Source of the DNA: Eutrophovita brisbanensis
GTDB taxonomy: Bacteria; Pseudomonadota; Gammaproteobacteria; Burkholderiales; Eutrophovitaceae
Direction: 5' to 3'
NCBI GenBank assembly: GCA_038147395.1
Contig: JAYQTM010000001.1
Coordinates: 1,612,001 to 1,676,000 of the forward strand
Length of the DNA stretch: 64,000 nucleotides
A program made the translations under genes and the position numbers. How positions within the stretch are numbered: the stretch's first letter is position 1; each line of letters begins with the position of its first letter. Of this stretch, positions 35,098 to 44,764 are shown piece by piece. The notes beneath the pieces were generated by a model. It did no database searches. It was not told the DNA's origin and saw nothing but the letters and a program-made list of their open reading frames with translations.

Positions 35098-36825
35098 CTA
35101 CTCAGACTTCTCATTTGTTTGCGCTCTAAGAAAATCAAAGTCACATCCTTGAGGAGCTTGCGTGACAGTGTCGTGATAAAGCTTCGCATAACCTCTATTT
35201 GGCGCAGAGTGAATTTGAATATTCTCTCTTCGACGATTTAAATCAGCATCAGAAAGAAGTATATCTAGGCGCTTGTCTTTCACAGACAAACGAATACGAT
35301 CACCCGATTGCACGAGCGCCAAGTTTCCTCCAGAAGCAGCATCTGGAGATACGTGTAAGACCACCGTACCGAAAGCAGTCCCACTCATCCTCGCGTCGGA
35401 GATTCGCACCATGTCTTTCACGCCCCGTGCGGCTAATTTTTTCGGAATTGGCAAATATCCAGCCTCTGGCATGCATACAGCACTTTTTGGCCCTGCATTT
35501 TTTAGCACAAGAATGTCCTCAGGCTCTACATCAAGGTCTGGATCATCGATCCGTGCGCTCAAATCTTCAAGCGAGTCAAACACAACAGCCCGAGCTTCTT
35601 TTTCAAACAAGCTTGGGTCCGCAGCTGCTCGTTTTAAGATTGCACCGGTTGGTGCCAAAGATCCGAATAACGCAATCAATCCCCCCTTGTCTTGATAGGG
35701 TTGGCTAAAAGGCCTCACAACCTCTCGATCAATCCATTCAGGTTCGTCGCTCAACCATTCCCCAAGCGTTTCACCGGTCACTGTCATGCAATCGAGATGA
35801 AGCAGGTGTTTCAATTCATGCATCACGGTGACCAAACCTCCTGCAGCAAATAAGTCCTGCATGTAGTGTTCGCCCGTCGGTTTTAAATTAACTAAAACTG
35901 GAGTTTCTTCCGAGAGTCGATTAATCATATCGAGGTCTAGATTGATACCGCGGCGTCCCGCAATTGCCGCTAAATGTACTACTGCATTGGTGGACCCACT
36001 CACAGCTAATAACACCCTCACAGCGTTCTCAATCGACTTTGGGGTAATGATCTGCTCGGGCAATGGTGATTGGGACTGAGCCATCTCCATCGCTCTCTCG
36101 CCACAAGCCTCAGCCATTCTTAAACGATCGGCATGCACTGCGGGGATCGCCGCACTACCAGGCAAACTCATACCAAGCGCCTCCGTGATGCAAGCCATCG
36201 TGCTGGCTGTACCCATCACTGCACAGCTTCCGGCGGTCGTCGCAAGCTTACCTTCGATTTCATTAATTGCTGTATCAGAAATCTCACCAGCACGATAACG
36301 ACCCCAAAATCTTCGGCAGTCAGTACAAGCGCCTAGCCTCTCTCCTTGGTAGGGCATTGCCATCATTGGACCCGTGACCAACTGGACCGTTGGAATGTTT
36401 GCCGACGCAGCGCCCATCAGCTGAGCTGGAACGGTTTTATCGCAACCGCCGATCACGACACACGCGTCCATCGGTTGCGCCTTCAACATCTCTTCAACAT
36501 CCATGGACATTAAATTTCGGAACATCATGCTCGTGGGTGACAGAAATACCTCCCCCAGCGATATGGTTGGAAACTCGATGGGCAATCCGCCTCGTTTCAG
36601 CACACCACGCTTAACTGCCTCAACTAAATCTGGCATCGACCGATGACAGTTGTTAAACCCACTGGGTGAAGATGCAATACCGACAATCGGGCGGCTGAGG
36701 CTATCGAGTGAGTACCCCATTGAGCGTGCGAATGAGCGACGAAGATACGCAGCAAACCCCGGGTCACCATAATTGGTGAGGTTGTTGGTGATCCCCTTTG
36801 CTTTGTTTTTATTTTGCTTGGTCAT
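35098..36825 (-). CDS. IlvD/Edd-family dehydratase (sugar-acid dehydratase-like)
   Basis: The 575-residue enzyme has the Fe-S cluster Cys residues 60 ('GFNNCHRSM'), 128 ('VIGGCDKTVPAQLM') and 201 ('AGSCAVMGTASTM'), plus 'GACTDCRRFW' (167, 170). The C-terminal 'RISDARMSGTAFGTVVLHV' and 'SPDAASGGNLALV' give the substrate end. It dehydrates 2,3-dihydroxy acids. The position next to sugar-type SDRs and lactonase-like genes favours a sugar-acid dehydratase (arabonate/xylonate type) over branched-chain synthesis; no ilv genes are present. Confidence 0.88.
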   Translation of the reverse strand: MTKQNKNKAKGITNNLTNYGDPGFAAYLRRSFARSMGYSLDSLSRPIVGIASSPSGFNNCHRSMPDLVEAVKRGVLKRGGLPIEFPTISLGEVFLSPTSMMFRNLMSMDVEEMLKAQPMDACVVIGGCDKTVPAQLMGAASANIPTVQLVTGPMMAMPYQGERLGACTDCRRFWGRYRAGEISDTAINEIEGKLATTAGSCAVMGTASTMACITEALGMSLPGSAAIPAVHADRLRMAEACGERAMEMAQSQSPLPEQIITPKSIENAVRVLLAVSGSTNAVVHLAAIAGRRGINLDLDMINRLSEETPVLVNLKPTGEHYMQDLFAAGGLVTVMHELKHLLHLDCMTVTGETLGEWLSDEPEWIDREVVRPFSQPYQDKGGLIALFGSLAPTGAILKRAAADPSLFEKEARAVVFDSLEDLSARIDDPDLDVEPEDILVLKNAGPKSAVCMPEAGYLPIPKKLAARGVKDMVRISDARMSGTAFGTVVLHVSPDAASGGNLALVQSGDRIRLSVKDKRLDILLSDADLNRRRENIQIHSAPNRGYAKLYHDTVTQAPQGCDFDFLRAQTNEKSE

Positions 36826-36852
36826 ATCCTCTCCAACATGAACACCGCGTGT

Positions 36853-37299
36853 TTAACGTCGTCGAGAAACGTAACCGCGCCAAACGTGGATTCCAGCAAC
36901 CAATGGAAAAATGAGGCCAAGAATCCAATGCAGCATGCTTGTCGTCTCTCGGAGTGATTCGTCACTTAGGTAATATAAGAAATATCCCGATAAACTCAAG
37001 AGAGTCATCAGGGTAAAAATGATGACGCCTGTCCACAAATTCCGATTCATCTTCCATGCCCTTGCGATATGCCCTGGCATCACGCTTCCAAAACCAATCA
37101 TCATTAATGCAGCTGATAGTCCGTGAACCGTGAGCATCACGGGCTCACTCGGATGATGGATCGGACCGAACTCGCCTTCGATTCGAACAAAATAATGAAA
37201 ATACACCCATAGAGCTCCTGATAGCGTCAAGACACTACCAACGACATACAAAAACCATTGCTGCTTTATTCCGAGCTTGATGGGCAAACCACTCATCAT
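36853..37299 (-). CDS. Four-helix membrane protein of a flavinylation set
   Basis: This protein of about 148 residues has four predicted membrane helices: 'WFLYVVGSVLTLSGALWVYF', 'MLTVHGLSAALMMIGFGSV', 'LWTGVIIFTLMTLLSLSGYF' and 'MLHWILGLIFPLVAGIHVW'. A His in helix 2 (VHG) and paired His in helix 4 (LHW, IHVW) could hold heme b, as in small cytochrome b-like electron-transfer proteins. It follows apbE by 11 bases, so it probably passes electrons to or from the FMN-bound partner. No named family is certain. Confidence 0.7.
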   Translation of the reverse strand: MMSGLPIKLGIKQQWFLYVVGSVLTLSGALWVYFHYFVRIEGEFGPIHHPSEPVMLTVHGLSAALMMIGFGSVMPGHIARAWKMNRNLWTGVIIFTLMTLLSLSGYFLYYLSDESLRETTSMLHWILGLIFPLVAGIHVWRGYVSRRR

Positions 37300-37310
37300 C
37301 ACGACCTTTT

Positions 37311-38132
37311 TTAATTTGGATAGGTGTCTATCCGTCCACCTTGAACAACGAGACCTCTTGCATCATAACGCTCAAGGACCGAAGACATTTTTGAGCGTCC
37401 AATCAACACCGCCTTCGCAAGTGCGTCGGCGACCATACACGAGCGAGCGATAACGCTCGCCGATGCACGACTGCTTACCGGCTTCTCCTCCAACTTATCC
37501 AATATTATGCCCGACTGATCAGTGTTTTGATCTATTGAATAATTTGCACTTGTGGCCAAAGCCCGATCAACCAAATCAATCGATACCACTGACTCTCCCA
37601 GTTTCTCTGGGTTACGAACAAGCACCGAATGTGGCTCACCAAATGCGCGGACATCACCACCCGCGTTCACGTACCCTGTTCGGATATCACTCGATTTGAG
37701 CACATGGATCGCCTCATCAACCGCGTACCCTTTTGCGATCCCCCCAAAATCGATCGAGCCCATGCCGATACGTTGTATAGAGTCGGAAGCGATAATCGCC
37801 AGAGCTGTAGAACCGAGTATGTCTCTCGGCGCCGAGGGTGTAATCGTAAATGCACCCAAGGTCGCCTGCTCAACATCAAATGCCGTACGCATCACTCGCA
37901 TGACGTGAGTCGACACCCCCATTTGCTCTCCAATACGCATTTCATTTAGTTGACTGACTTCACTGCAAGGATCAAAACGACTCATCAACGAGTGGATCAA
38001 TTCAATTGAATCAAATGCTCTGTGAATGATTTCGTGAGCAAAACTCTCAGTCGTCGATGGGATAACTCCGATCTCGACAATTGTGCCGAGGAGTGGACGT
38101 GCGCGCTTAAGGGTTTTTGAGGAGCAGGTCAT
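37311..38132 (-). CDS. apbE: FAD:protein FMN transferase
   Basis: The 273-residue enzyme has 'RPLLGTIVEIGVIPS', 'LMSRFDPCSEVSQLNE', 'IDFGGIAKGYAVDEAI', 'GYVNAGGDVRAFG' and 'ASASVIARSCMVADALAKAV', all ApbE family elements. It attaches FMN from FAD to Thr in S/T-G-A-T motifs of exported or membrane proteins. No lipoprotein signal is visible; 'TCSSKTLKRARPL' comes first, so its side of the membrane is not clear. Its start overlaps by 26 bases the end of the FMN-binding protein gene, its likely substrate. Confidence 0.88.
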   Translation of the reverse strand: MTCSSKTLKRARPLLGTIVEIGVIPSTTESFAHEIIHRAFDSIELIHSLMSRFDPCSEVSQLNEMRIGEQMGVSTHVMRVMRTAFDVEQATLGAFTITPSAPRDILGSTALAIIASDSIQRIGMGSIDFGGIAKGYAVDEAIHVLKSSDIRTGYVNAGGDVRAFGEPHSVLVRNPEKLGESVVSIDLVDRALATSANYSIDQNTDQSGIILDKLEEKPVSSRASASVIARSCMVADALAKAVLIGRSKMSSVLERYDARGLVVQGGRIDTYPN

Positions 38133-38655
38133 AGGTTGCTAAAACCCGACTCACGCCCTCAGTGATGTGTCTGCACGAGAGCGTAGCACCCGAAATATTT
38201 TTAATCTCCTCTCCAAGAGTCAGCACAGCACCTGGTTTGTGCCCCACAAACTGTGCCCTCCATCTGGGATTGCGTATTTCGTATCCGTAGCTTTCTCGAT
38301 AAACAAGAATTTCGACTTGCTTGACCTCACCCTGAGGGCTCAAGGCGATCGCATAGGTGATGTACCGATGCTTCCCAATGACCTCGTCGACAATAAAGTA
38401 ACCAGACAACTCACCACCATCGAACACAGTCCACACCGGTTGTACATCACGCTCGACTTGAACACGAGACGCCATTTTGATCGCGTTGCGTGTCGCATCA
38501 TCGAGACGAAGATCAGATTTCTCAAAAGTCGCCGCCTCTCCAAACATCAACTTTTGAGCCTGCTCAACGGTGAGATACTCAGCCGCATACACCTCATCAG
38601 ATACTGCGATCGTCGCGATCGGAATCGCGAGTAATTTAAACCAGTCGTTATTCAT
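38107..38655 (-). CDS. Exported FMN-binding domain protein (covalent flavin acceptor)
   Basis: The 182-residue protein has a weak N-terminal signal ('LLAIPIATIAVSDEVYAAE') and one FMN_bind domain. 'NISGATLSCRHITEGV' holds the flavinylation motif, with Thr158 of SGAT as the expected FMN attachment site, as in NqrC and RnfG. 'YRESYGYEIRNPRWRAQFVG' fits the rest of the domain. It belongs to a compact set with apbE and a four-helix membrane protein and probably carries electrons outside the cytoplasm. Confidence 0.85.
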   Translation of the reverse strand: MNNDWFKLLAIPIATIAVSDEVYAAEYLTVEQAQKLMFGEAATFEKSDLRLDDATRNAIKMASRVQVERDVQPVWTVFDGGELSGYFIVDEVIGKHRYITYAIALSPQGEVKQVEILVYRESYGYEIRNPRWRAQFVGHKPGAVLTLGEEIKNISGATLSCRHITEGVSRVLATYDLLLKNP

Positions 38656-38681
38656 AAGTGACCACTCTTCACCATGCGCTG

Positions 38682-39659
38682 TTAACTCGTACTCAGCACC
38701 ACCTTACCACTGACCTTTTTATCAAGGAGCTCATTTAGCGCCTCTGAAGCCTGTGTCAACGGGTAAACTTTATGTATGTGGGGCGATATTTTTCCAGCTT
38801 CGAATAAACGCATCAGCTCTCGGTTATTTGCGTCATTCAGTGCGGGTTCTCGACGCGTAAAGTCCCCCCAAAAAACACCAACAATCGAGCACCCCTTGAG
38901 TAGCGCTAAGTTCAGTGGGACTTTCGGTATCTCGCCTACGGCAAAACCAACTACCAAAAAACGACCTCGCCAACTCATATCTCTCAGCGCCTTTTCCGAT
39001 AATGGACCCCCAACCGGATCATAAATCACATCAACGCCAGCACCCTGAGTGATTTCCTTCACTCGAGCTCTCAAGTCCTCAGACGAATAATTGATGAGTT
39101 CGTCTGCACCATTTGCTGCACAAACGTCTAATTTCTCTTTGGTCGACGCAGCTGCAATCACTCGTGCCCCCATTGCCTTTCCGAGTTGGATCGCAGCAAG
39201 ACCAACACCACCAGAGGCACCAAGAACTAACAGAGTCTCGCCAGGTTGGATATTTGCTCGATCTTTCAGCGCGTGGTAGCTCGTGCCGTACGTCAATATA
39301 AATGCCGAAGCTTTCTCGAATTCCATTTTGTCAGACATTTTGATCAACCGATTGGCATCCACAGCAAGCTCCTCGGCGAATCCTCCCCAGGTAGAAAATG
39401 CGATGACTCGATCACCAACAGAGACGTTCGTCACACCATCACCCACCGCTTTAATGACACCGGAAACCTCTCCTCCGGGTGAGAACGGCAAGTCTGGCTT
39501 AAATTGATATTTACCTTGAATAATGAGCGTGTCAGGAAAATTAACACCACACGCTTTAACCGATATCAGTACCTGCCCTTCGCTCAAATCGGGCGACGGC
39601 ACATCTTCAACTACCAGAGTATCTGGCATCCCATGAGACTTACACAGTACGGCTTTCAT
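38682..39659 (-). CDS. NADPH:quinone oxidoreductase (zinc-independent MDR)
   Basis: The 325-residue MDR enzyme has 'GVNFPDTLIIQGKYQFKPDL' in the catalytic domain and 'LLVLGASGGVGLAAIQLGKA' for NADPH. No structural or catalytic zinc Cys/His set is present, as expected for quinone oxidoreductases. It reduces quinones or related enones with NADPH. It lies 45 bases after the APH-fold gene and 26 bases before the FMN-binding gene, so one transcript could carry all. Confidence 0.86.
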   Translation of the reverse strand: MKAVLCKSHGMPDTLVVEDVPSPDLSEGQVLISVKACGVNFPDTLIIQGKYQFKPDLPFSPGGEVSGVIKAVGDGVTNVSVGDRVIAFSTWGGFAEELAVDANRLIKMSDKMEFEKASAFILTYGTSYHALKDRANIQPGETLLVLGASGGVGLAAIQLGKAMGARVIAAASTKEKLDVCAANGADELINYSSEDLRARVKEITQGAGVDVIYDPVGGPLSEKALRDMSWRGRFLVVGFAVGEIPKVPLNLALLKGCSIVGVFWGDFTRREPALNDANNRELMRLFEAGKISPHIHKVYPLTQASEALNELLDKKVSGKVVLSTS

Positions 39660-39704
39660 GATTTAATCCTCAAAACTATCGTCATCAGTCGACATGCCGC
39701 TAGC

Positions 39705-40772
39705 CTACAGCGTAGGCTGACGCAGTATTTTCTCCACTTGACGCCATCCAGCATCCGCCATCGGTCTCGCACGCTTGCCTTGCTCGAAGGCATGCTCGCT
39801 AGAGGCTGTTCCATCTTTCACTCGCCCCATGATGCCTTGCAAAATCGCTGATAGTCGAAACATGTTAAACGCGATGTAAAAATCCCAGTTCTGCGTCACA
39901 TCCCGGCCGGTGCGCTCACAATACCGTTGAACATATGATGCCTCATCTGGAATACCCGAACCTGAATGATCAACACCCTGGATCCCCCTGAATTCTCCCG
40001 GCGTGAGCCGCCAGTACATGCAGTGGTAAGCGAAATCCGACACAGGGTGTCCCAAGGTAGATAATTCCCAATCGAGAACTGCCAGGATTCTTGGTTCACT
40101 CGGATGAAAAATGACATTATCCAAACGATAGTCACCGTGAATCACCGTAACTTCCTCATCACTGGGAATATTATTTGGCAACCAGTCAATTAAATTTTCC
40201 ATCGACTCGATCCGCTCTGTCTCAGACGCCCGATATTGCTTCACCCAACGACTGACTTGGCGCTCAATGTAATTCCCCGGTCGCCCATAAGTCTCCAAAT
40301 CAACCGCTTGATAATTCACTGAATGAAGCGCCGATATCACACGATTGAGTTCGTCGTATATCTTTGCCCGCTCATCCGCGGATAATTCAGGGAGTAAGCC
40401 ATCCCACAACACCCTGCCCTCAACAAAATCCATGACGTAAAACGATGTTCCAATCACATCTTGGTCTTCGCACAAACAAAACGTTCTCGCTACGGGAACA
40501 TCGGTCGGGTACAGAGCACTCATCACCCGATACTCTCGGTCAACAGCGTGCGCCGATGGGAGCAATTTTCCGGGGGGCTTACGCCGCAGTACATATTTTC
40601 CGCTAGCAGCGGTTAATAGGAAGGTGGGGTTAGATTGCCCACCACTGAATTGCTCGGCCGATAACGGCCCCTTGAATCCCTCCACATGGTTTGAGAGGTA
40701 TTGTTCGAGCTTGGCAAGATCGAATTGATGTCGTTCATCAACCGCTCGAGTGCCCACAAATTGTTCGTGCAT
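39705..40772 (-). CDS. Phosphotransferase-family (ACAD10/APH-fold) kinase
   Basis: The 355-residue protein has the kinase core of the APH family: 'GGQSNPTFLLTAASGKYVLR' and 'RRKPPGKLLPSAHAVDREYR', the catalytic 'VIHGDYRLDNVIFHPSEP' and 'VLDWELSTLGHPVSDFAY'. It matches the N-terminal kinase domain of ACAD10/11, which phosphorylates 4-hydroxy acyl-CoAs for beta-oxidation. Here the neighbour is a quinone oxidoreductase, as is common in bacteria, and no acyl-CoA dehydrogenase follows. Confidence 0.85.
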   Translation of the reverse strand: MHEQFVGTRAVDERHQFDLAKLEQYLSNHVEGFKGPLSAEQFSGGQSNPTFLLTAASGKYVLRRKPPGKLLPSAHAVDREYRVMSALYPTDVPVARTFCLCEDQDVIGTSFYVMDFVEGRVLWDGLLPELSADERAKIYDELNRVISALHSVNYQAVDLETYGRPGNYIERQVSRWVKQYRASETERIESMENLIDWLPNNIPSDEEVTVIHGDYRLDNVIFHPSEPRILAVLDWELSTLGHPVSDFAYHCMYWRLTPGEFRGIQGVDHSGSGIPDEASYVQRYCERTGRDVTQNWDFYIAFNMFRLSAILQGIMGRVKDGTASSEHAFEQGKRARPMADAGWRQVEKILRQPTL

Positions 40773-40851
40773 GTTCTTACATCTCCTTCGCGTGCATTAT
40801 CGCATGCTCATGGCATACTAGCCGAGTGTCATAGAAGAAACAGGACTAACG

Positions 40852-41700
40852 TTGAAACAATTCGAAGATAAAGTGGCTGTCATTACTGGCGGCGCAAGTG
40901 GGCTCGGGCTTGCCATGGCTCGTCGGTTTGGCGCGGCAGGAATGAAAATCATGATTGCGGATATCGAGAGCGATAACCTCTCCACTGCCGTCAACAGCTT
41001 AAGCGAATTGAATATCCATGCGAACGGAGTGCTGTGTGACGTTTCAAACGCGCAGGATGTCGAACATTTAGCCGAGGAGACGCTCAACACGTATGGCGCT
41101 GTTCATGTTGTCTGTAATAACGCTGGCGTCGCACCGAGCGGACTTATATGGGAGCACTCAACCAAGGATTGGGAATGGGCGATGGGCCCTAATGTATGGG
41201 GCGTCATACACGGAATTAGGGTATTCACACCGATTTTATTGGGGCAAAAAGAGGAAGGCCACATCATTAACACAGCTTCAGTGGCTGGCTTGATGTCATT
41301 CAGTGGGATGGGGCTATACTGCATGACCAAGCATTCAGTCGTTACGATGAGTGAGTGTCTCCATCATGACCTAGAGAGCACATGTGAGCACGTTCGATGC
41401 TCGGTGTTGTGTCCCGCTTACGTACCCACACAAATTGCAGCCTCCGAGAGAAATCGACCAAGCCACTTAAAGGACAACCGAAATAAATCAGAGGATGAGT
41501 TAGCCCGAGAGGAAAACCTAAGAAAAGCTGTCGAATCAGGAAAAATTTCTGCCGAGCAAGTCGCGGAACAAGTATTTGATGCAGTCAAAGACAACCGTTT
41601 CTATATCCTCACCCACCCGAAAATCAAGCCTGCTATTGGCATGCGTTACGAAGATATCCAAGAAGAACGTAGCCCACGGGATACATCTCGACGAGCCTGA
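40852..41700 (+). CDS. Short-chain dehydrogenase/reductase
   Basis: The 282-residue SDR starts at a TTG (40852), which has AGGA six bases before it and no in-frame ATG or GTG upstream before a stop. Motifs are 'AVITGGASGLGLAMARRFG', 'VVCNNAGVAPSG', Ser in 'INTASVAGLMS' and 'YCMTKHSV' for the Tyr-Lys pair. The C-terminal extension ('NRFYILTHPKIKPAIGMRYE') is usual for a subgroup annotated as SDR of unknown substrate. Confidence 0.85.
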   Translation: MKQFEDKVAVITGGASGLGLAMARRFGAAGMKIMIADIESDNLSTAVNSLSELNIHANGVLCDVSNAQDVEHLAEETLNTYGAVHVVCNNAGVAPSGLIWEHSTKDWEWAMGPNVWGVIHGIRVFTPILLGQKEEGHIINTASVAGLMSFSGMGLYCMTKHSVVTMSECLHHDLESTCEHVRCSVLCPAYVPTQIAASERNRPSHLKDNRNKSEDELAREENLRKAVESGKISAEQVAEQVFDAVKDNRFYILTHPKIKPAIGMRYEDIQEERSPRDTSRRA

Positions 41701-41781
41701 GCACCAAGCGCCATAGCAATCAAAGACGCTGAACGGTAAAATGCGCGTCCTAATGATTAAATAAACCGTGCCGTTACGCCA

Positions 41782-43389
41782 GTGGATCACACCAAAACTG
41801 AAGTTGCCTTAGAGGCAAAACGACGACGAACATTCGCGATCATCTCTCACCCCGATGCGGGTAAGACGACTCTTACTGAGAAACTACTTTTATTTGGTGG
41901 TGCGATTCAAGCAGCGGGTACAGTCAAAGCGAGAAAATCGAGTAAGTACGCAACCTCTGACTGGATGGCAATCGAAAAAGAGCGTGGCATCTCTGTTGCG
42001 AGTTCAGTCATGCAATTTGAATATCGAGACTGTGTTCTCAATCTACTCGACACCCCAGGCCACAAAGACTTCTCAGAGGATACGTATCGCGTTCTAACCG
42101 CTGTCGATGCGGCATTAATGGTTATCGACTGCACCAAAGGGGTCGAACCCCAGACGATCAAATTACTCGAAGTATGCCGTCAAAGAAACACGCCAATCAT
42201 TACTTTTGTCAACAAGCTTGACCGTGAAGGACGGCACCCACTCGAAATCATTGATGAAATCGAAGAGGTGCTGAACATCCATTGCGCACCCATGACATGG
42301 CCCATCGGTATGGGCAAGCGGCTCGCTGGCATCTATGACATCGCTCGTGACGAGACACTGCTGTACGACGCATCAAGCGATGATCAAAAAAACGTCAAAG
42401 CTGTTAAGGGCCTTGACCCTGAGATTATTGGCGAACGTTTTTCGTCAGAAATTTCAGATACAAACGACGAAGTCACGCTCATCAAATCCGACTCACGAGA
42501 ATTCAGTCAGGATGATTTTTTAGATGGCGAACTCACACCCGTATTTTTCGGGTCTGCAATGAATAATTTTGGTGTTATCAAAGCACTCGAGGCCCTTGTT
42601 GACGAAGCCCCGTCGCCACGACCAAGACCTGCTGTCGAGCGTGAGGTTGCTCCAAATGAGGATACATTTTCCGCATTCGTTTTTAAAATTCAAGCCAATA
42701 TGGACCCGCAGCATCGAGACCGAATCGCATTCTTACGAGTTTGCTCAGGGCAATTTACTCGAGGCATGAAACTACTGCACGTGAGAAGCGGCAAACAAAT
42801 TCGTGCGGGTCAGGTGGTGAGTTTTTTGTCACAACGACGAGAAATGGTTGAGGATGCGTGGCCTGGAGATATCATCGGCCTCATTAATCACGGAAGCATA
42901 GATATTGGTGACACGTTTACTGTGGGGGAATCACTCGCTTTTACAGGTATTCCCTACTTTGCCCCTGAACTGTTCCAAGGCGTCACGCTTCGCGATCCAC
43001 TTAAAGGCAAGCAACTCCAAAAGGGCTTGCAACAACTGGGCGAGGAAGGCGCGATTCAGGTTTTTAAACCAATCATCGGTAACGAAATGATCTTGGGCGC
43101 GGTTGGGGTACTCCAATTCGAAGTCGTTTCTCACCGGCTTAAAGCGGAGTATGGCGTGGACGCCACCACCAGACCTCTGAGCTTCTTTGGAGCCCGATGG
43201 GTTACCTCAGAGAACAAAAAGAAACTTGCGGAATTCGAAAAACAGCTTGCAGGCAACCTGGCTCACGACGCCTCGGGCAGCCTCGCCTATCTCGCGACGT
43301 CGCGACCCAACCTCGATTTAACGATGGAGCGCTGGCCAGATATCGAATTTCACAATATCCGAGAGCACGCGCAAAAACTTGCTGCGTGA
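41782..43389 (+). CDS. prfC: Peptide chain release factor 3 (RF3)
   Basis: The 535-residue GTPase has G1 'ISHPDAGKTTLTEKLLLFGG', 'KSSKYATSDWMAIEKERGIS' (switch), G3 'NLLDTPGHKDFSEDTYRVL', G4 'TFVNKLDREGRHPL' and the C-terminal 'GAVGVLQFEVVSHRLKAEY'. RF3 recycles RF1/RF2 after peptide release and helps in ribosome quality control. It starts with GTG at 41782. Length and all domains are normal. Confidence 0.96.
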   Translation: MDHTKTEVALEAKRRRTFAIISHPDAGKTTLTEKLLLFGGAIQAAGTVKARKSSKYATSDWMAIEKERGISVASSVMQFEYRDCVLNLLDTPGHKDFSEDTYRVLTAVDAALMVIDCTKGVEPQTIKLLEVCRQRNTPIITFVNKLDREGRHPLEIIDEIEEVLNIHCAPMTWPIGMGKRLAGIYDIARDETLLYDASSDDQKNVKAVKGLDPEIIGERFSSEISDTNDEVTLIKSDSREFSQDDFLDGELTPVFFGSAMNNFGVIKALEALVDEAPSPRPRPAVEREVAPNEDTFSAFVFKIQANMDPQHRDRIAFLRVCSGQFTRGMKLLHVRSGKQIRAGQVVSFLSQRREMVEDAWPGDIIGLINHGSIDIGDTFTVGESLAFTGIPYFAPELFQGVTLRDPLKGKQLQKGLQQLGEEGAIQVFKPIIGNEMILGAVGVLQFEVVSHRLKAEYGVDATTRPLSFFGARWVTSENKKKLAEFEKQLAGNLAHDASGSLAYLATSRPNLDLTMERWPDIEFHNIREHAQKLAA

Positions 43390-43528
43390 TGATGTTTTTG
43401 GTTACTCATTGCAGCACGCCACACAAACGCCACCAAAGACATTAAATCTCCACACGCACATCACATAGTTTTCATCTCGCCTGATTAACCTTTGGACTCA
43501 CATCCAATAACCAAACAGGAGAGAACAC

Positions 43529-44515
43529 ATGAATCAAACCATTACTTGGGGTGCGGTTGCAGGTGCGACGGGCTTAATCGCGACGTTGTATTTTGTCTCA
43601 GGAACAAGTACTCAAGAAGCGGGGGCAAACCCAACATCAAAACCAAATCCATCAGTTGTCTTAGCTGAATCGAAGGGGAGCAATCAAGCGACAGCGACGC
43701 CAGCGCCACTCGACCCCACATCACAGGCGGAACCGATTGTTGTGGCAAAACTTGATGACACAACCATGGCACCTAAAAACGCTGCTGATATGATTCATTC
43801 GACACTGAGCTCAAACAAAAAAACCGGGACCTACGCATCAAACAATATTGCGCTCTTTGCGAGCCAGGACGCCTTACAACAGGCCCCATCCGAGGTCGTT
43901 GCGGATATAAATGACCGGTGGCTCAACATCAACGATGGTTATCTTAGTCATCACACGCATTGGCATGACGCGAACCGAAGTGATGTGACATTTGAAAACT
44001 TCACACAGTCACTTTATTTTTTCCCCGCCGATGAAAAATTCTCTTCCGTCACCGCTGTGTGTAAAAACCGAACAAATTACAGCGAAGTCCTTCTATACGC
44101 TGATGGAAAAAAGTGGTTCGATCTGAATCAAGGAGGGCGTCATCCTGACTCCGTCACTCTGTGGGATTGGTACAACACGGTGGCCATCCGATCAGGCGAT
44201 CAAACCTTTATTGAACACGTGACACCAAAAACCCGACGTTGGAACGCACCAATCTCGCGTGATTTATCAGACGAAATTCTGCGAACAGGCCAGTTTGAAG
44301 TATACGTCGAGGCAAACCCGTATCGCTCATCTGGAAAAATGCTTAGCAAGAAAGATAAGCAGTCCTCCAAAGAAAAACCTAGCCTTAATTTAAAAACGAC
44401 TGTCACCATTGATAATTTGGCCGAGGTGCAAAATTGCTTCGACACCAGAAAAGCAAGTCGTCATGATCCGATCGAGACAGCCGCCTTTGACGAAAACATT
44501 CATTGGATCGAATAG
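43529..44515 (+). CDS. Hypothetical membrane-anchored secreted protein
   Basis: This 328-residue protein has an N-terminal hydrophobic segment ('TWGAVAGATGLIATLYFVSG') that could be a signal or an anchor, then a Thr/Ala/Pro/Ser-rich linker (about 30-75) and a compact domain. The domain holds 'YLSHHTHWHDANRSD', with a cluster of His that could bind metal, and 'SLYFFPADEKFSSVTAVCKN'. A strong ribosome site (AGGAGAG) precedes the ATG. No family is recognised. A terminator-like stem-loop follows. Confidence 0.6.
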   Translation: MNQTITWGAVAGATGLIATLYFVSGTSTQEAGANPTSKPNPSVVLAESKGSNQATATPAPLDPTSQAEPIVVAKLDDTTMAPKNAADMIHSTLSSNKKTGTYASNNIALFASQDALQQAPSEVVADINDRWLNINDGYLSHHTHWHDANRSDVTFENFTQSLYFFPADEKFSSVTAVCKNRTNYSEVLLYADGKKWFDLNQGGRHPDSVTLWDWYNTVAIRSGDQTFIEHVTPKTRRWNAPISRDLSDEILRTGQFEVYVEANPYRSSGKMLSKKDKQSSKEKPSLNLKTTVTIDNLAEVQNCFDTRKASRHDPIETAAFDENIHWIE

Positions 44516-44530
44516 TTGTCTAAATAATCT

Positions 44531-44594
44531 TGCATCCGTAGATGCATCAATCCGTGGGGAATCTTTGAGTCACTCAGGATTCCCTCATTTTATT
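44531..44594 (+). terminator. Terminator-like stem-loops after the gene at 43529
   Basis: Two stems are visible: a six-base stem near 44531-44546 (GCATC/GATGC) and a longer one, GGGAATC (44557-44563) with GATTCCC (44578-44584), whose loop can form a further TGAG/CTCA pair. TCATTTTATT follows, a modest T tract. Confidence 0.55.
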
Positions 44595-44764
44595 GCTGCG
44601 CAAACAAAACCAGATACGCACGCAATTTCAACGAGTCAGGGAGTAAACCACGCCAGTTCTGTTGAGACAACAGAAAAAGTATGGCAAGGTACAAAGAGAA
44701 TTCAATTTCGCGAAACTCGTCGCCACGTCGTTTCTTTTTATACTCATTGGAGGGAGGATAACAA

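Noticed and set aside
35098..36825. Dehydratase as the branched-chain IlvD
   Set aside because: No ilv genes are near and the neighbours suggest sugar-acid metabolism; kept as IlvD/Edd family without symbol.
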